NCBI GenBank assembly: GCA_021780105.1
Contig: JAJXZJ010000029.1
Coordinates: forward strand, 1 to 64,000
Origin: a bacterium
GTDB lineage: Bacteria; Verrucomicrobiota; Verrucomicrobiia; Limisphaerales; J093
Reading direction: 5' to 3'
Length of the DNA stretch: 64,000 nt
Below the pieces are notes generated by a model. The model saw only the letters and a program-made list of their open reading frames with translations, did not search any database and was not told the origin of the DNA. Below, piece by piece: positions 11,090 to 19,912 of this stretch; position 1 is the first letter of the stretch, and the number at the start of each line of letters is the position of its first letter. The translations under genes were made by a program, and so were the position numbers.

Positions 11090-12007
11090 ATGAAACTTCG
11101 CCGTTGGATTCGTGGCCTGCTCCTGGCCTTCGCGGGAGTCATCCTGGTGCTGGCGCTGCTGGTGGGCGGCGGCTGGTGGTATTTCCATCCCGCGGTCCAG
11201 CGCACCAACGGCATTGTCTATGGCCATCGTGGCGACCGGCCCCTGGCGCTGGACATCATCAAACCCGCCAAACCGAACGGACTCGGCGTGCTCATGCTGG
11301 TGAGCGGCGGCTGGAAATCCGCGCCGCCGGGAAGCTTCGGGGAATGGCTGGCGGCGCCCCTGTTGCGGCACGGCTACACCATCTTCGCCATCTATCACGT
11401 CTCGCAACCGGACGCGACCGTGATGGAGATCATTGCGGACATGCACCGCGCCGTGCGCTTCGTCCGGTTTCACGCGCGGGATTATGGCGTTGACCCGAAC
11501 CGCCTGGGCGTGACCGGCGGCAGCGCCGGCGGACACTTGAGCCTGATGCTGGCCACGCGCGGCGCACCCGGCCCCGCCGAGGCCACCGATCCGGTGGACC
11601 GAGAAAGCAGCGCGGTGCAGGCGGTGGCCGTGTTCTTCCCCGTCACTGATTTGCTGAACCTCGGCCCGTCCACGGAAAACCCCGGCGACGGCGGCCCGCC
11701 AATTCATTTTCACGCGGCGTTTGGTCCGCAATGCACCAACCCCGCCGTCTGGAAGGTCATCGGCCGCGAATCTTCGCCGATTTACCACCTCACCACCAAC
11801 CTGCCGCCGGTGCTGATTTATCATGGCGACGCGGACACGTTGGTGCCGCTCGACCAGTCCGAGCGATTCGCGGCCAAGGCCCATGAACTGGGACGCGAGG
11901 TCAAACTGGTCATCCACCACGGCGGCCGGCACGGCTGGCTGACCATGGTCCTGGACATCCGCCAGTTCGCCCGCTGGTTTGACGAACATCTGCGCGGAGC
12001 AAACTAA
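11090..12007 (+). CDS. Alpha/beta hydrolase (esterase/lipase-like), N-terminal membrane anchor
   Basis: GVTGGSAGGHLSLMLATRG nucleophile elbow; HGDADTLVPLDQSERFA; HHGGRHGW; hydrophobic N-terminus. Confidence 0.8.
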   Translation: MKLRRWIRGLLLAFAGVILVLALLVGGGWWYFHPAVQRTNGIVYGHRGDRPLALDIIKPAKPNGLGVLMLVSGGWKSAPPGSFGEWLAAPLLRHGYTIFAIYHVSQPDATVMEIIADMHRAVRFVRFHARDYGVDPNRLGVTGGSAGGHLSLMLATRGAPGPAEATDPVDRESSAVQAVAVFFPVTDLLNLGPSTENPGDGGPPIHFHAAFGPQCTNPAVWKVIGRESSPIYHLTTNLPPVLIYHGDADTLVPLDQSERFAAKAHELGREVKLVIHHGGRHGWLTMVLDIRQFARWFDEHLRGAN

Positions 12008-12316
12008 GGTCGGAAAACATACTGCCGGTCTCGCCAGTGGACCACAGATTGCGCAGGATCCTGCAAAAACTGCGCACGCAGACCGGGCACCGTCCAAACG
12101 TTGTCCTCGTCAACGACCGGAATCGGGTTTTGTGGCCGGCGGCTGGCCGGCAGTGGTGATTTTGTAAATATGCCGAAGCATGACCGGCACAGTTTCGTCC
12201 AACGTTCCCGGAGCGCGCCGGCCGGCGGCGCGGTCAGGTAGAAGCCATTTGGATGTATTTGATAAGGTCGCCGTCAAACATGGCCTGAAAAGTGCTGGCA
12301 CACATCGTGCAAACGT

Positions 12317-14962
12317 ATGCAAAGTTGGTTGAACTCCGCAGTCTGTGTTGTAGGAATTCTGTTGTCGCTGGCCGTCCAGGCGGCCAACCGCCGGCCTCTC
12401 CCCGGCCATGTGCCCCAGGCCGTGGCGCGGTTGCAATCGTTGGGGCGGCTGCCGGGGACCAACCAGATGGACCTGGCCATCGGCCTGCCACTGCACCACC
12501 AGGAAGTGCTCACCAATCTGCTGCGGGAACTCTACTCGCCCGCCAGTCCTAATTTTCACCATTATCTGACACCGGCCCAATTCACAGCCGCGTTCGGCCC
12601 CACCGAGCAGGAGTATCGTGCGGTAATCGCCTTCGCCCAGGCACACGGCCTGACCGTTCGGGGCACGCATGCGAACCGGATGCTGCTGGACGTGTCGGGC
12701 GCCGTAAGCGACGTCGAGAAGGCCTTCCACGTGACGATGCGGCTTTATCCGCACCCGCAGGAAGCGCGCAATTTCTTCGCGCCGGATGCCGAGCCGTCGC
12801 TCGACGCCAGTGTGCCGGTCCTGCACATCAGCGGGCTGGACAACTACACCCTGCCCCACCCCATGTCGCTGCGACGGAAAACGTCGGCGCCAGCCATGAA
12901 CGCCACGGCCCAGGCTGGTTCGGGTCCAAGCGGGTCGTTTTGGGGCAAGGATTTTCGCGGCGCGTATGTGCCCGGTACAACGCTCACGGGCACCGGCCAG
13001 GCGGTCGGCTTGTTTGAATTGGACGGCTATTTCACCAGCGACATCACCGCCTACGAGCATCAGGCCGCGCTGCCAAATGTGCCGTTGAACAATGTCCTGA
13101 TAGATGGGTTCAGCGGCGTTCCCACGAGTCGTCGCTCCGGCAGCGGTAATGAGGAAGTGGCGCTGGACATCGAGATGGCTGTCAGCATGGCGCCGAGGCT
13201 GTCCCAGGTGCTGGTGTATGAGGCGTCACCGAACGGCACCACGGCCACGATTGACGACATGCTCAATCGCATGGCCACGGATAATCTCGCGAAGCAACTG
13301 AGCTGTTCGTGGGGTTTCGACATTGATGCCACTTCGCAACAAATCTTCCAGCAATACGCGGCCCAGGGACAGTCCTTCTACCTCGCTTCCGGCGATGCCG
13401 GCGCCTTTACCGGCCCGGTGATGCAGCCGTCGGACGATCCATATATTACCGTTGTCGGCGGCACCAGTCTGGCGGTCACTTCGTCGGGCGCCTGGTCCGC
13501 GGAGACAACCTGGAACGGAAGCGGCGGCGGCATCAGCACGATCTACCCGCTCCCCGACTGGCAGCAGGGCGTGGACATGTCCGCAAATCAAGGCTCCACC
13601 ACCATGCGGAACCTGCCGGATGTGGCCATGATCGGGGACAATGTCTGGGTGATGGCTGACAGCGGCAAATCCTTTGCCGTGGTGGGCACCAGCATCGCGG
13701 CGCCGCTTTGGGCCGCCTTCACCGCGTTGGTTAATGAACAGGCCGCCACCGGCGGTCAGCCACCGGTCGGCTTTGCGAACCCCGCCCTTTACGCCATTGG
13801 CAAAAGCGCGGAATACGCCGCGTGCTTCCACGACATCACCACCGGCAACAACACGAACAGCACCAGCCCGGACCAGTTCTATGCCACGCGCGGCTACGAT
13901 CTCTGCACGGGACTTGGCACTCCGCGCGGCACCAGTCTCATTGCCGTCCTCCTCGCCCCGCCCACAGAGCCGCTCGTCATCACGCCGCCGCTGGGCTTCA
14001 CTTCCCAAGGCCCCGTCGGCGGACCGTTTGCCGTCACCTCGGAAACCTATACGCTGACCAACACGGGAACCGCGCCGCTGAACTGGTCGCTGGCCAACTC
14101 GTCATCCTGGCTCGACGTGTCGCCGGCGAGCGGCACGCTGACGCCCGGCGGCCCGGCCACCACCGTGACGGCAACCTTGGATCCCTCGGTTACCAACGTT
14201 CTGATCGGTAATTTCACCGCGACGCTGGCGTTCACGAACCTGACCGATGGCGTCGGACAACACGTCCAATTCAACCTCCTCGTCGGCAACGCCGGTTTCG
14301 AGACGGGCGATTTCACGGACTGGAACTTTGCCGGCGATACCAACGTTAATTTCGCCGACAGCATTGACATGACCGCGCTGGTCGGCAGCAGCACCATTCC
14401 TGGCGTGGACGATTCGATGTTCGTTCACAGCGGTATCTACGGCGCGTTCCTGGGGCAGAGCACCTCGCAAGGCTCGCTGAACCAGACGCTGCCCACCGTC
14501 GCGGGACAAAGCTACGTCGTTTCGTTCTGGCTGGACAACCCGGCCGTGGGCACGCCCAACGTGTTCAATGCTTCCTGGAACGGAAACCCGCTGTTCAGCC
14601 AGACCGACCTGGGCCAGTTCGCGTGGACGAACCTGCAATACGTCGTGACCGCCACGGGCAACAGTTCCGTGCTCAAATTTGGCTTCAGCAATGATCAAAA
14701 CGCCTTCGGGTTGGACGACATCAGCGTCCAGCCCCTCTCCACCCTGACCGCGTTGGGTGTCACGCAAAGCGGCGCCACGCTGTCCCTGACTTGGACGGCC
14801 ATTCCCGGCCTGACCTATCAGGTCCAATACACGGAGGATCTCGGCGCTGCCTCGTGGACCAGTCTGGGCGGAGCGGTCACTGCGAGCAGCAACACTCTGA
14901 CGGTGACCGATTCGATCACGGCCTCGTCGCAACGCTTCTATCGCGTCGTGGTTTCGCCGTAA
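12317..14962 (+). CDS. S53 (sedolisin/kumamolisin-like) peptidase with pro-domain and C-terminal Ig/BACON-like and anchor-type domains
   Basis: Pro-kumamolisin activation region; NEEVALDIEMAVSMAPRLSQVLVYEA; SCSWGFD; VVGTSIAAPLWAAF; C-terminal LTNTGTAPLNWSLANSSSWLDVSPASGTLTPG. Confidence 0.85.
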   Translation: MQSWLNSAVCVVGILLSLAVQAANRRPLPGHVPQAVARLQSLGRLPGTNQMDLAIGLPLHHQEVLTNLLRELYSPASPNFHHYLTPAQFTAAFGPTEQEYRAVIAFAQAHGLTVRGTHANRMLLDVSGAVSDVEKAFHVTMRLYPHPQEARNFFAPDAEPSLDASVPVLHISGLDNYTLPHPMSLRRKTSAPAMNATAQAGSGPSGSFWGKDFRGAYVPGTTLTGTGQAVGLFELDGYFTSDITAYEHQAALPNVPLNNVLIDGFSGVPTSRRSGSGNEEVALDIEMAVSMAPRLSQVLVYEASPNGTTATIDDMLNRMATDNLAKQLSCSWGFDIDATSQQIFQQYAAQGQSFYLASGDAGAFTGPVMQPSDDPYITVVGGTSLAVTSSGAWSAETTWNGSGGGISTIYPLPDWQQGVDMSANQGSTTMRNLPDVAMIGDNVWVMADSGKSFAVVGTSIAAPLWAAFTALVNEQAATGGQPPVGFANPALYAIGKSAEYAACFHDITTGNNTNSTSPDQFYATRGYDLCTGLGTPRGTSLIAVLLAPPTEPLVITPPLGFTSQGPVGGPFAVTSETYTLTNTGTAPLNWSLANSSSWLDVSPASGTLTPGGPATTVTATLDPSVTNVLIGNFTATLAFTNLTDGVGQHVQFNLLVGNAGFETGDFTDWNFAGDTNVNFADSIDMTALVGSSTIPGVDDSMFVHSGIYGAFLGQSTSQGSLNQTLPTVAGQSYVVSFWLDNPAVGTPNVFNASWNGNPLFSQTDLGQFAWTNLQYVVTATGNSSVLKFGFSNDQNAFGLDDISVQPLSTLTALGVTQSGATLSLTWTAIPGLTYQVQYTEDLGAASWTSLGGAVTASSNTLTVTDSITASSQRFYRVVVSP

Positions 14963-14967
14963 CCGTC

Positions 14968-15366
14968 GCTGGCCGTCTGCGCGATCTCGTCGGCGGTCAG
15001 CGCGCGCGCGGGATTTCGATCATCGTGCCGACGCTGTAGGTGAGTTTCACCTTCTGCGCGGCCATGACTTCCTTGGCCACGCGGTGGACGACTTCGGCCT
15101 GGAGGTCGAGTTCCTTCTTGAACCCGACCAGCGGGATCATAATTTCCGGATACACCAGGCCCAGGCGGCAGCCGCGGAAGCCGAGCATCGGGTTGAACTC
15201 GTGGAGTTCCTTGACGCGCTGCTGAATCTTTCCGACCGGCACGCCCATTTTCGCGGCGAGGTCCTTCTGCGCGGCTTCCTCGTGCGGGAGAAACTCGTGC
15301 AGCGGCGGGTCGAGGAAGCGGATGGCGGCCGGGAAACCTTTCAGGGCCTTGAAGATGCCGACGAAG
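14968..15366 (-). pseudogene. ppdK: Internal fragment of pyruvate phosphate dikinase (ppdK remnant 1)
   Basis: Minus frame reads [133 protein letters not shown], then loses similarity; both ends truncated. Confidence 0.9.
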
Positions 15367-16375
15367 GCGAACGCCGCTTCTGCTTACTGGAAACCTGGCT
15401 TGCCTTCGGCTTGATCCTATGTTCGACCTGGCTTTCCGCTAATGCAAAATCCAGTTGGCCAACACTCATCGTGGGAACGGCATAGTCCAATTCAACTTCG
15501 GTTTCTTCCCCTCGAAAACGTGGGTAAAGCGCCGCCAAGTGAGGGATCGCCTGCTTGGCCAACGCAAAGTAGTGTTCGTCAATCTCAATGCCTATGGATT
15601 CGTAGCCCAATGCCTCGGTAGCTGCGATTGTCGAGCCTGACCCCATAAACGGGTCGCAAATCACACCTTCGCCCAGCGGCAGCAGGGCGCGGGCAAGAAT
15701 GCGCATGAAGTGTTGGGGCTTTAGACACGGGTGATCCGAGATCGCGGCCTCTCGATCTGGTGTCCGCCCGCTGGGTATGGCGTCAGGCAGAGGACGTTCA
15801 GTCGCCAATCGCCGCAAACCGCCGGTTTTCCAGCGGCGCAGGTTTTCAGCCACCGTCCGTTCAGAGATCGGCTTTCGGAAGAGCATCCACGGTTCGTAGG
15901 CTCCTTTGGGCGTCACGCAGACTTCCGGGAACTCGCGCTCGGCGTTCTTGGGCCGGTCTCCGCCGCGAAAGCTAAAGTAGAGCCGCATTAAGGCGGGCCG
16001 AATCTCAAAACCAGCCTCAGCCATTGCGACTTGGACGAGAGGCTGTAGCACCGGGTGACCAGCCACACACACATGCGAACCGGGAACCAAAGCTGGCATC
16101 AACAAGCTTCCCCAGTCGCGGAAATAGACGCGCAGTTGGTCTTTTTGAGCGCCGTTCAACACCGTGAAGCGTGGAAGCGGATCACGTTTGCTGCCGCCTA
16201 TCGTGGGCGGCAACCGCCACACACCGCCGCGCCCCGCGCGAAGTTTGGCAACCTCTTTCTCGGTAAATTCCAGCAAACCGTAGGGCGGATCGGTACACAC
16301 GGCGTGCAGCGAGTTCGGCGGACACTCACGCAACCAGTCAAAGCAGTCGGCATGAAACAACTGATATCTACTCAC
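15341..16375 (-). CDS. DNA adenine/cytosine-N4 methyltransferase (beta-class motif order), R-M system
   Basis: Motif [11 protein letters not shown] precedes motif I-like [33 protein letters not shown] start at 16375. Confidence 0.85.
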   Translation of the reverse strand: MSRYQLFHADCFDWLRECPPNSLHAVCTDPPYGLLEFTEKEVAKLRAGRGGVWRLPPTIGGSKRDPLPRFTVLNGAQKDQLRVYFRDWGSLLMPALVPGSHVCVAGHPVLQPLVQVAMAEAGFEIRPALMRLYFSFRGGDRPKNAEREFPEVCVTPKGAYEPWMLFRKPISERTVAENLRRWKTGGLRRLATERPLPDAIPSGRTPDREAAISDHPCLKPQHFMRILARALLPLGEGVICDPFMGSGSTIAATEALGYESIGIEIDEHYFALAKQAIPHLAALYPRFRGEETEVELDYAVPTMSVGQLDFALAESQVEHRIKPKASQVSSKQKRRSPSSASSRP

Positions 16376-16384
16376 CGGCGGTGA
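16372..16384. promoter_or_regulatory. Candidate controller operator (inverted repeat) over the MTase start codon
   Basis: TCACC-GGC-GGTGA inverted repeat in the 66-bp divergent promoter region; ATAGGYGAAA occurs twice nearby (16394 and 16433). Confidence 0.35.
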
Positions 16385-16441
16385 ATTTCAAGTATAGGCG
16401 AAAGACAAGCAAGTCCAAACCGAGTATCAACCATAGGTGAA

Positions 16442-17338
16442 ATGGATGCGCGAACGACGATTGGGCGATTTGTCCGCCAACTCAGGGAAGGCAAAGGCCT
16501 GACGCAGGACCAAGTCGCCACCAGAACCGGCATCTCCTACCAGTTCTTGTCTGGCTTGGAGAACGGTCGCGAAAATTTCTCCATTGATGTATTGGAGTCC
16601 TTGGCGAAGGCGCTCGGAGCTTCACTCCCTCGGTTGGTTGGTGGAGCCTACGGAACCCAAGGCGACCTCTCGTCGTCCAAATCCAATCCGAATTTCTTTC
16701 GTCCACAGGTTCCGCTTCCGCCAGGAATGAAAGTCCGCCATTTGGAAGCTGCGATCAACGCGACGCAGGAGCTGGTTGGTCAGATCAATGCAGGTCTGGT
16801 CGCGAGCGGAGCGAAACCGCTGCCGCAATACATCCAAGGTAACAACTTTAGCGGTCTTGTGTCGAACGTGCTTTGCGATGCCTTGGATGAACACTCGCCG
16901 TTCAAACACAATTCCGATCAAGCCTACCCTGACCTCATCAATCCGAACGCACACGAAAACGGCAAACCGGCGGGTTTGGAGGTCAAATCCACAGTCCAGA
17001 TCGGCAAAGGCGGGGAGAGCCACAACGGCCACTCAGGGTGGCACTTGGTAACCTGCTTTCAAGTTGAGCCTGCCAGCGGAGTTGTTCGGTTTGTGCATAT
17101 CATGGTGGCGGTACTCAACGGCCACGCTCATCCGCAATCCGATTGGGTTTACGTGGGCAGCAAAGTGAACGCCACCACTGGGAGCCGTCGTACGGAGACA
17201 TACAACACAACGCTCACTGGGACGACCAAGTTGCGGGATGGCACCGTCTATTTGGACCCGGGCGTCGTGGACTTCAAGCGGTGGCGGCAGGCTCGTTCAG
17301 GCCCGATCCCGCCCTACTCGATTTTCAGCAAGGTTTGA
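16442..17338 (+). CDS. HTH_XRE-restriction endonuclease fusion (putative PD-(D/E)XK)
   Basis: N-terminal XRE HTH: GRFVRQLREGKGLTQDQVATRTGISYQFLSGLENGRENFSIDVLESLAKALG. C-terminal candidate nuclease motif YPDLINP...GLEVKST. Divergent to the MTase. Confidence 0.7.
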   Translation: MDARTTIGRFVRQLREGKGLTQDQVATRTGISYQFLSGLENGRENFSIDVLESLAKALGASLPRLVGGAYGTQGDLSSSKSNPNFFRPQVPLPPGMKVRHLEAAINATQELVGQINAGLVASGAKPLPQYIQGNNFSGLVSNVLCDALDEHSPFKHNSDQAYPDLINPNAHENGKPAGLEVKSTVQIGKGGESHNGHSGWHLVTCFQVEPASGVVRFVHIMVAVLNGHAHPQSDWVYVGSKVNATTGSRRTETYNTTLTGTTKLRDGTVYLDPGVVDFKRWRQARSGPIPPYSIFSKV

Positions 17339-17343
17339 TGATC

Positions 17344-17372
17344 AAAAAGCCGCCCCGGTTGTCCGGGGCGGC
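17344..17372 (-). terminator. Rho-independent terminator, probably of ppdK
   Basis: Perfect 10-bp stem GCCGCCCCGG-TTGT-CCGGGGCGGC (17349-17372) followed by TTTTT on the minus strand. Confidence 0.8.
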
Positions 17373-17430
17373 GCTTGTGAATTTAAGCCTGAGCAGCGGA
17401 GCTTTGCCGAGCCGCCACTACATGCAGGGG

Positions 17431-17643
17431 CTACTTCTTCTTCGCCGGTTTGGCCGCCTTGGCGGCTTCCTCTTCCAGCGCGGCCTGCGCGGCGGCCAGG
17501 CGGGCCACCGGCACATGGAACGGCGAGCAGCTCACGCAGGTTAGGCCGATGCGGTGACAGAACTTCACCGAGTCGGGGTCGCCGCCGTGTTCGGCGCAGA
17601 TGCCCAGCTTGATGCCCGGCCGGGTCGCACTGCCTTTCTCCAC
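17431..17643 (-). pseudogene. ppdK: C-terminal fragment of pyruvate phosphate dikinase (ppdK remnant 2)
   Basis: [69 protein letters not shown] matches the PPDK C-terminus. Confidence 0.92.
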
Positions 17644-17945
17644 GGCAATTTGCAGCAGCGGCTCATCGTCCGGATCGCTGAGGCGAGGAATCCAAGCGGG
17701 CTGAAGTTGACACTGTCCCCAGCGGCAAAGAGGGCGTCCAGCACGTCGTCAATGTCCTCTGAGGTCAAGCCCATTTCCGCGGCGTAACGCTGGCCAACCT
17801 CCTCATATTCGAACAGGAGATGGTTGCTCAACACCATTTGCCAGCGGCCTCGATGGAGATCAGCGATAATCGCGAAGGCAGCACCGCTGCGTGGACCAGA
17901 GCAGCACTCAAAAAGACGTTCGTGTCAAGGATGGCCCGGGCATGG
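17640..17945 (-). pseudogene. PIN-domain (VapC-like toxin) relic, frameshifted, fused at its 3' end to the ppdK C-terminal fragment
   Basis: Three minus frames carry successive PIN pieces: AILDTNVFLSAALVHAAVLPSRLSL / [57 protein letters not shown] / [19 protein letters not shown]. Confidence 0.78.
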
Positions 17946-17951
17946 CCGGCA

Positions 17952-19298
17952 TCAAAGCGCCTGCGGCTTGCCGTTGATTTCCAACACCACCACACCGGCG
18001 GCCGACGTTGGTGAGGCTGCGGGGACGTGAACGATTTTGCCTTCGGCGGTGGTTTCGACCGTCAGCGGCGTTTTGCCGTCGAGCAGATACGCCTTCTCAA
18101 CGGGGCTGGCCAGCGGGACCACCAGCCGGCCGTCGGCGGGCCAGTCAAAGACTTCGAGATAAATCCTGCCCGGCTTCTGCGTGGCGCGGCCCCAGGCGAG
18201 TTTCGGGAACGGGCTGGCGGTGGTGTCGTAGATCGCCTCGTGGTTGACCTTCATCCACGCCCCGATCTCGGCCAGGCGCTCGACGCTCGGCGCGGGGAAA
18301 AGCCCCTCGCTCGTCGGCCCGATGTTGAGCAGGTAATTGCCGCCCTTGCTGGCGCAGTCAATCAGGTTGCGGATGAGTGTCGTCGAGGATTTCCAATGCT
18401 GGTCGTTTTTGTTGTAGCCCCAGTGGTTGTTCATCGTCATGCAGGACTCCCAATCCACGCCCGGTCCGAAACCGGTCGGCGGGATTTCCTGCTCCGGCGT
18501 GCCGTAGTCGCCGATGCGTTCGTTGCCTTTGTCCATGCCGTTCATGCCGGCGCGGGCCTTGCCGACGCGGTTGTTGATGATGATCTGCGGCTGGAGACTG
18601 CGGACGTAGTTGTAAAGGTCCACGCCGCGGTCGTGCGTCCAGGGCGATTCCCATTCGCCGTCGAACCACAGAATGCCGATCGGCCCGTAGCGCGTGAGGA
18701 GCTCCTTGAGCTGGCCCTTCATGTAGGCGACGTAGCGGTCCATGTCCGGCGGCGTTTTGGGCGCCTTGTCATTCCAGGCGCGGCGCGTTCCCCAGTCCGG
18801 GTGATGCCAGTCCATGATCGAGTAATAAAAACAAAGCTTGATGCCGGCGTCGTGGCAGGCGGCGGCGAGTTCTTTCAGCGGGTCGCGCGGAAACGGCGTG
18901 GACTTGATGCACCAGTCGGTGAGGTCGCTGCGGAACATGCCGAAGCCGTCGTGGTGCTTGCTGGTGATGACGATGTATTTCATGCCGGCGTTCTTGGCCA
19001 TCGCCACCCACGCCTTGGCGTCGAACTTCACCGGATTGAACTGTTGCGCGAACTTCTCGTATTGCGACACCGGCATGTGTGTCTCTTCGAGGAACCACTC
19101 GGCGTAGTTGGTCTTGCCGTTCCACTCGCCGGCGGGCACGGAATAGACGCCCCAGTGGATGAACAGGCCGAAGCGGGCGTCGCGCCACCAGACCATGCGG
19201 GCGTCGTGTTCGGCGGGCGTTTCGGCAAGTGCGGGTGCCACGGTCAGGGCCAGCAGCGCGGCCAGCGCAAACCGGTGAAGGAATCGGGTGAGTTTCAT
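17952..19298 (-). CDS. Alpha-L-fucosidase (GH29)
   Basis: Signal peptide; WWRDARFGLFIHWGVYSVPAGEWNGK; YIVITSKHHDGFGMFRSDLTDW; WFDGEWES. Confidence 0.95.
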   Translation of the reverse strand: MKLTRFLHRFALAALLALTVAPALAETPAEHDARMVWWRDARFGLFIHWGVYSVPAGEWNGKTNYAEWFLEETHMPVSQYEKFAQQFNPVKFDAKAWVAMAKNAGMKYIVITSKHHDGFGMFRSDLTDWCIKSTPFPRDPLKELAAACHDAGIKLCFYYSIMDWHHPDWGTRRAWNDKAPKTPPDMDRYVAYMKGQLKELLTRYGPIGILWFDGEWESPWTHDRGVDLYNYVRSLQPQIIINNRVGKARAGMNGMDKGNERIGDYGTPEQEIPPTGFGPGVDWESCMTMNNHWGYNKNDQHWKSSTTLIRNLIDCASKGGNYLLNIGPTSEGLFPAPSVERLAEIGAWMKVNHEAIYDTTASPFPKLAWGRATQKPGRIYLEVFDWPADGRLVVPLASPVEKAYLLDGKTPLTVETTAEGKIVHVPAASPTSAAGVVVLEINGKPQAL

Positions 19299-19403
19299 AT
19301 CAGTATGTCGCTTTGCTTTGTATTCGTGAACGCGGCACAGACTAGCGCGAAACCGCCGGCCAGTTCAACCGCGTTTCGCGACGCTCTTTCGCCACGCCCG
19401 GCT

Positions 19404-19817
19404 TCAACCAGCTCCCAATCCCGGCTCCGCCGCCGTCCCAAGTTTCCGCGACGCGTCGGCGTCGAACGCGAAGTAATCGCAGGTCAATTCCTCGCCGGCC
19501 GCGATGTCCCGCCGCGCCACGGTCGTGACCAGTGGCTCCGTGTCAGCCGCGCCGGTGTTGGGATTGCCGGAATGATTCATGAAGCACGCATGGTCGCCGC
19601 TCAACGCGACCGAACCGCTCGCGCCATTCACGAACCCGAACCACCGCAGATGCGCCTGCGCCAGGGCGGGCAATGACATGACTTCCGCCGGCGTGAACTC
19701 GCGGTCAAATCCCGGCACGAACCGCCAGACCGGCGTGCCGCGCGGGATAAACTGCGCCGCAAACAGCCCCAGACCGTGAATGCGGCTCGGCGCAACGCGG
19801 GCTTCAATCAGCATCAT
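19404..19817 (-). CDS. SET-domain protein (lysine methyltransferase-like)
   Basis: SRIHGLGLFAAQFIPRGTPVWRF; FMNHSGNPNT; RRDIAAGEELTCDYFAFD; start at MMLIEARV. Confidence 0.85.
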   Translation of the reverse strand: MMLIEARVAPSRIHGLGLFAAQFIPRGTPVWRFVPGFDREFTPAEVMSLPALAQAHLRWFGFVNGASGSVALSGDHACFMNHSGNPNTGAADTEPLVTTVARRDIAAGEELTCDYFAFDADASRKLGTAAEPGLGAG

Positions 19818-19912
19818 CGCCGCATCGTTCCGGGCTGCGGCCGGCCGGTCAACGAGAATGCTTGCGGCCGGAATGCTCCGACTGGCCTTGCTTCGATTTG
19901 GCCCGCCGCAGC

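Noticed and set aside
14968-17643. Simple insertion of the R-M cassette into one ppdK copy
   Set aside because: Fragment order is reversed (C-terminal piece lies upstream of the internal piece on the minus strand), so single insertion alone cannot produce it.
17565-17837. 90-aa ORF as an intact PIN toxin
   Set aside because: It lacks the DTNV N-terminus and the DPDDE motif, both of which lie in other frames; it is a pseudogene piece.
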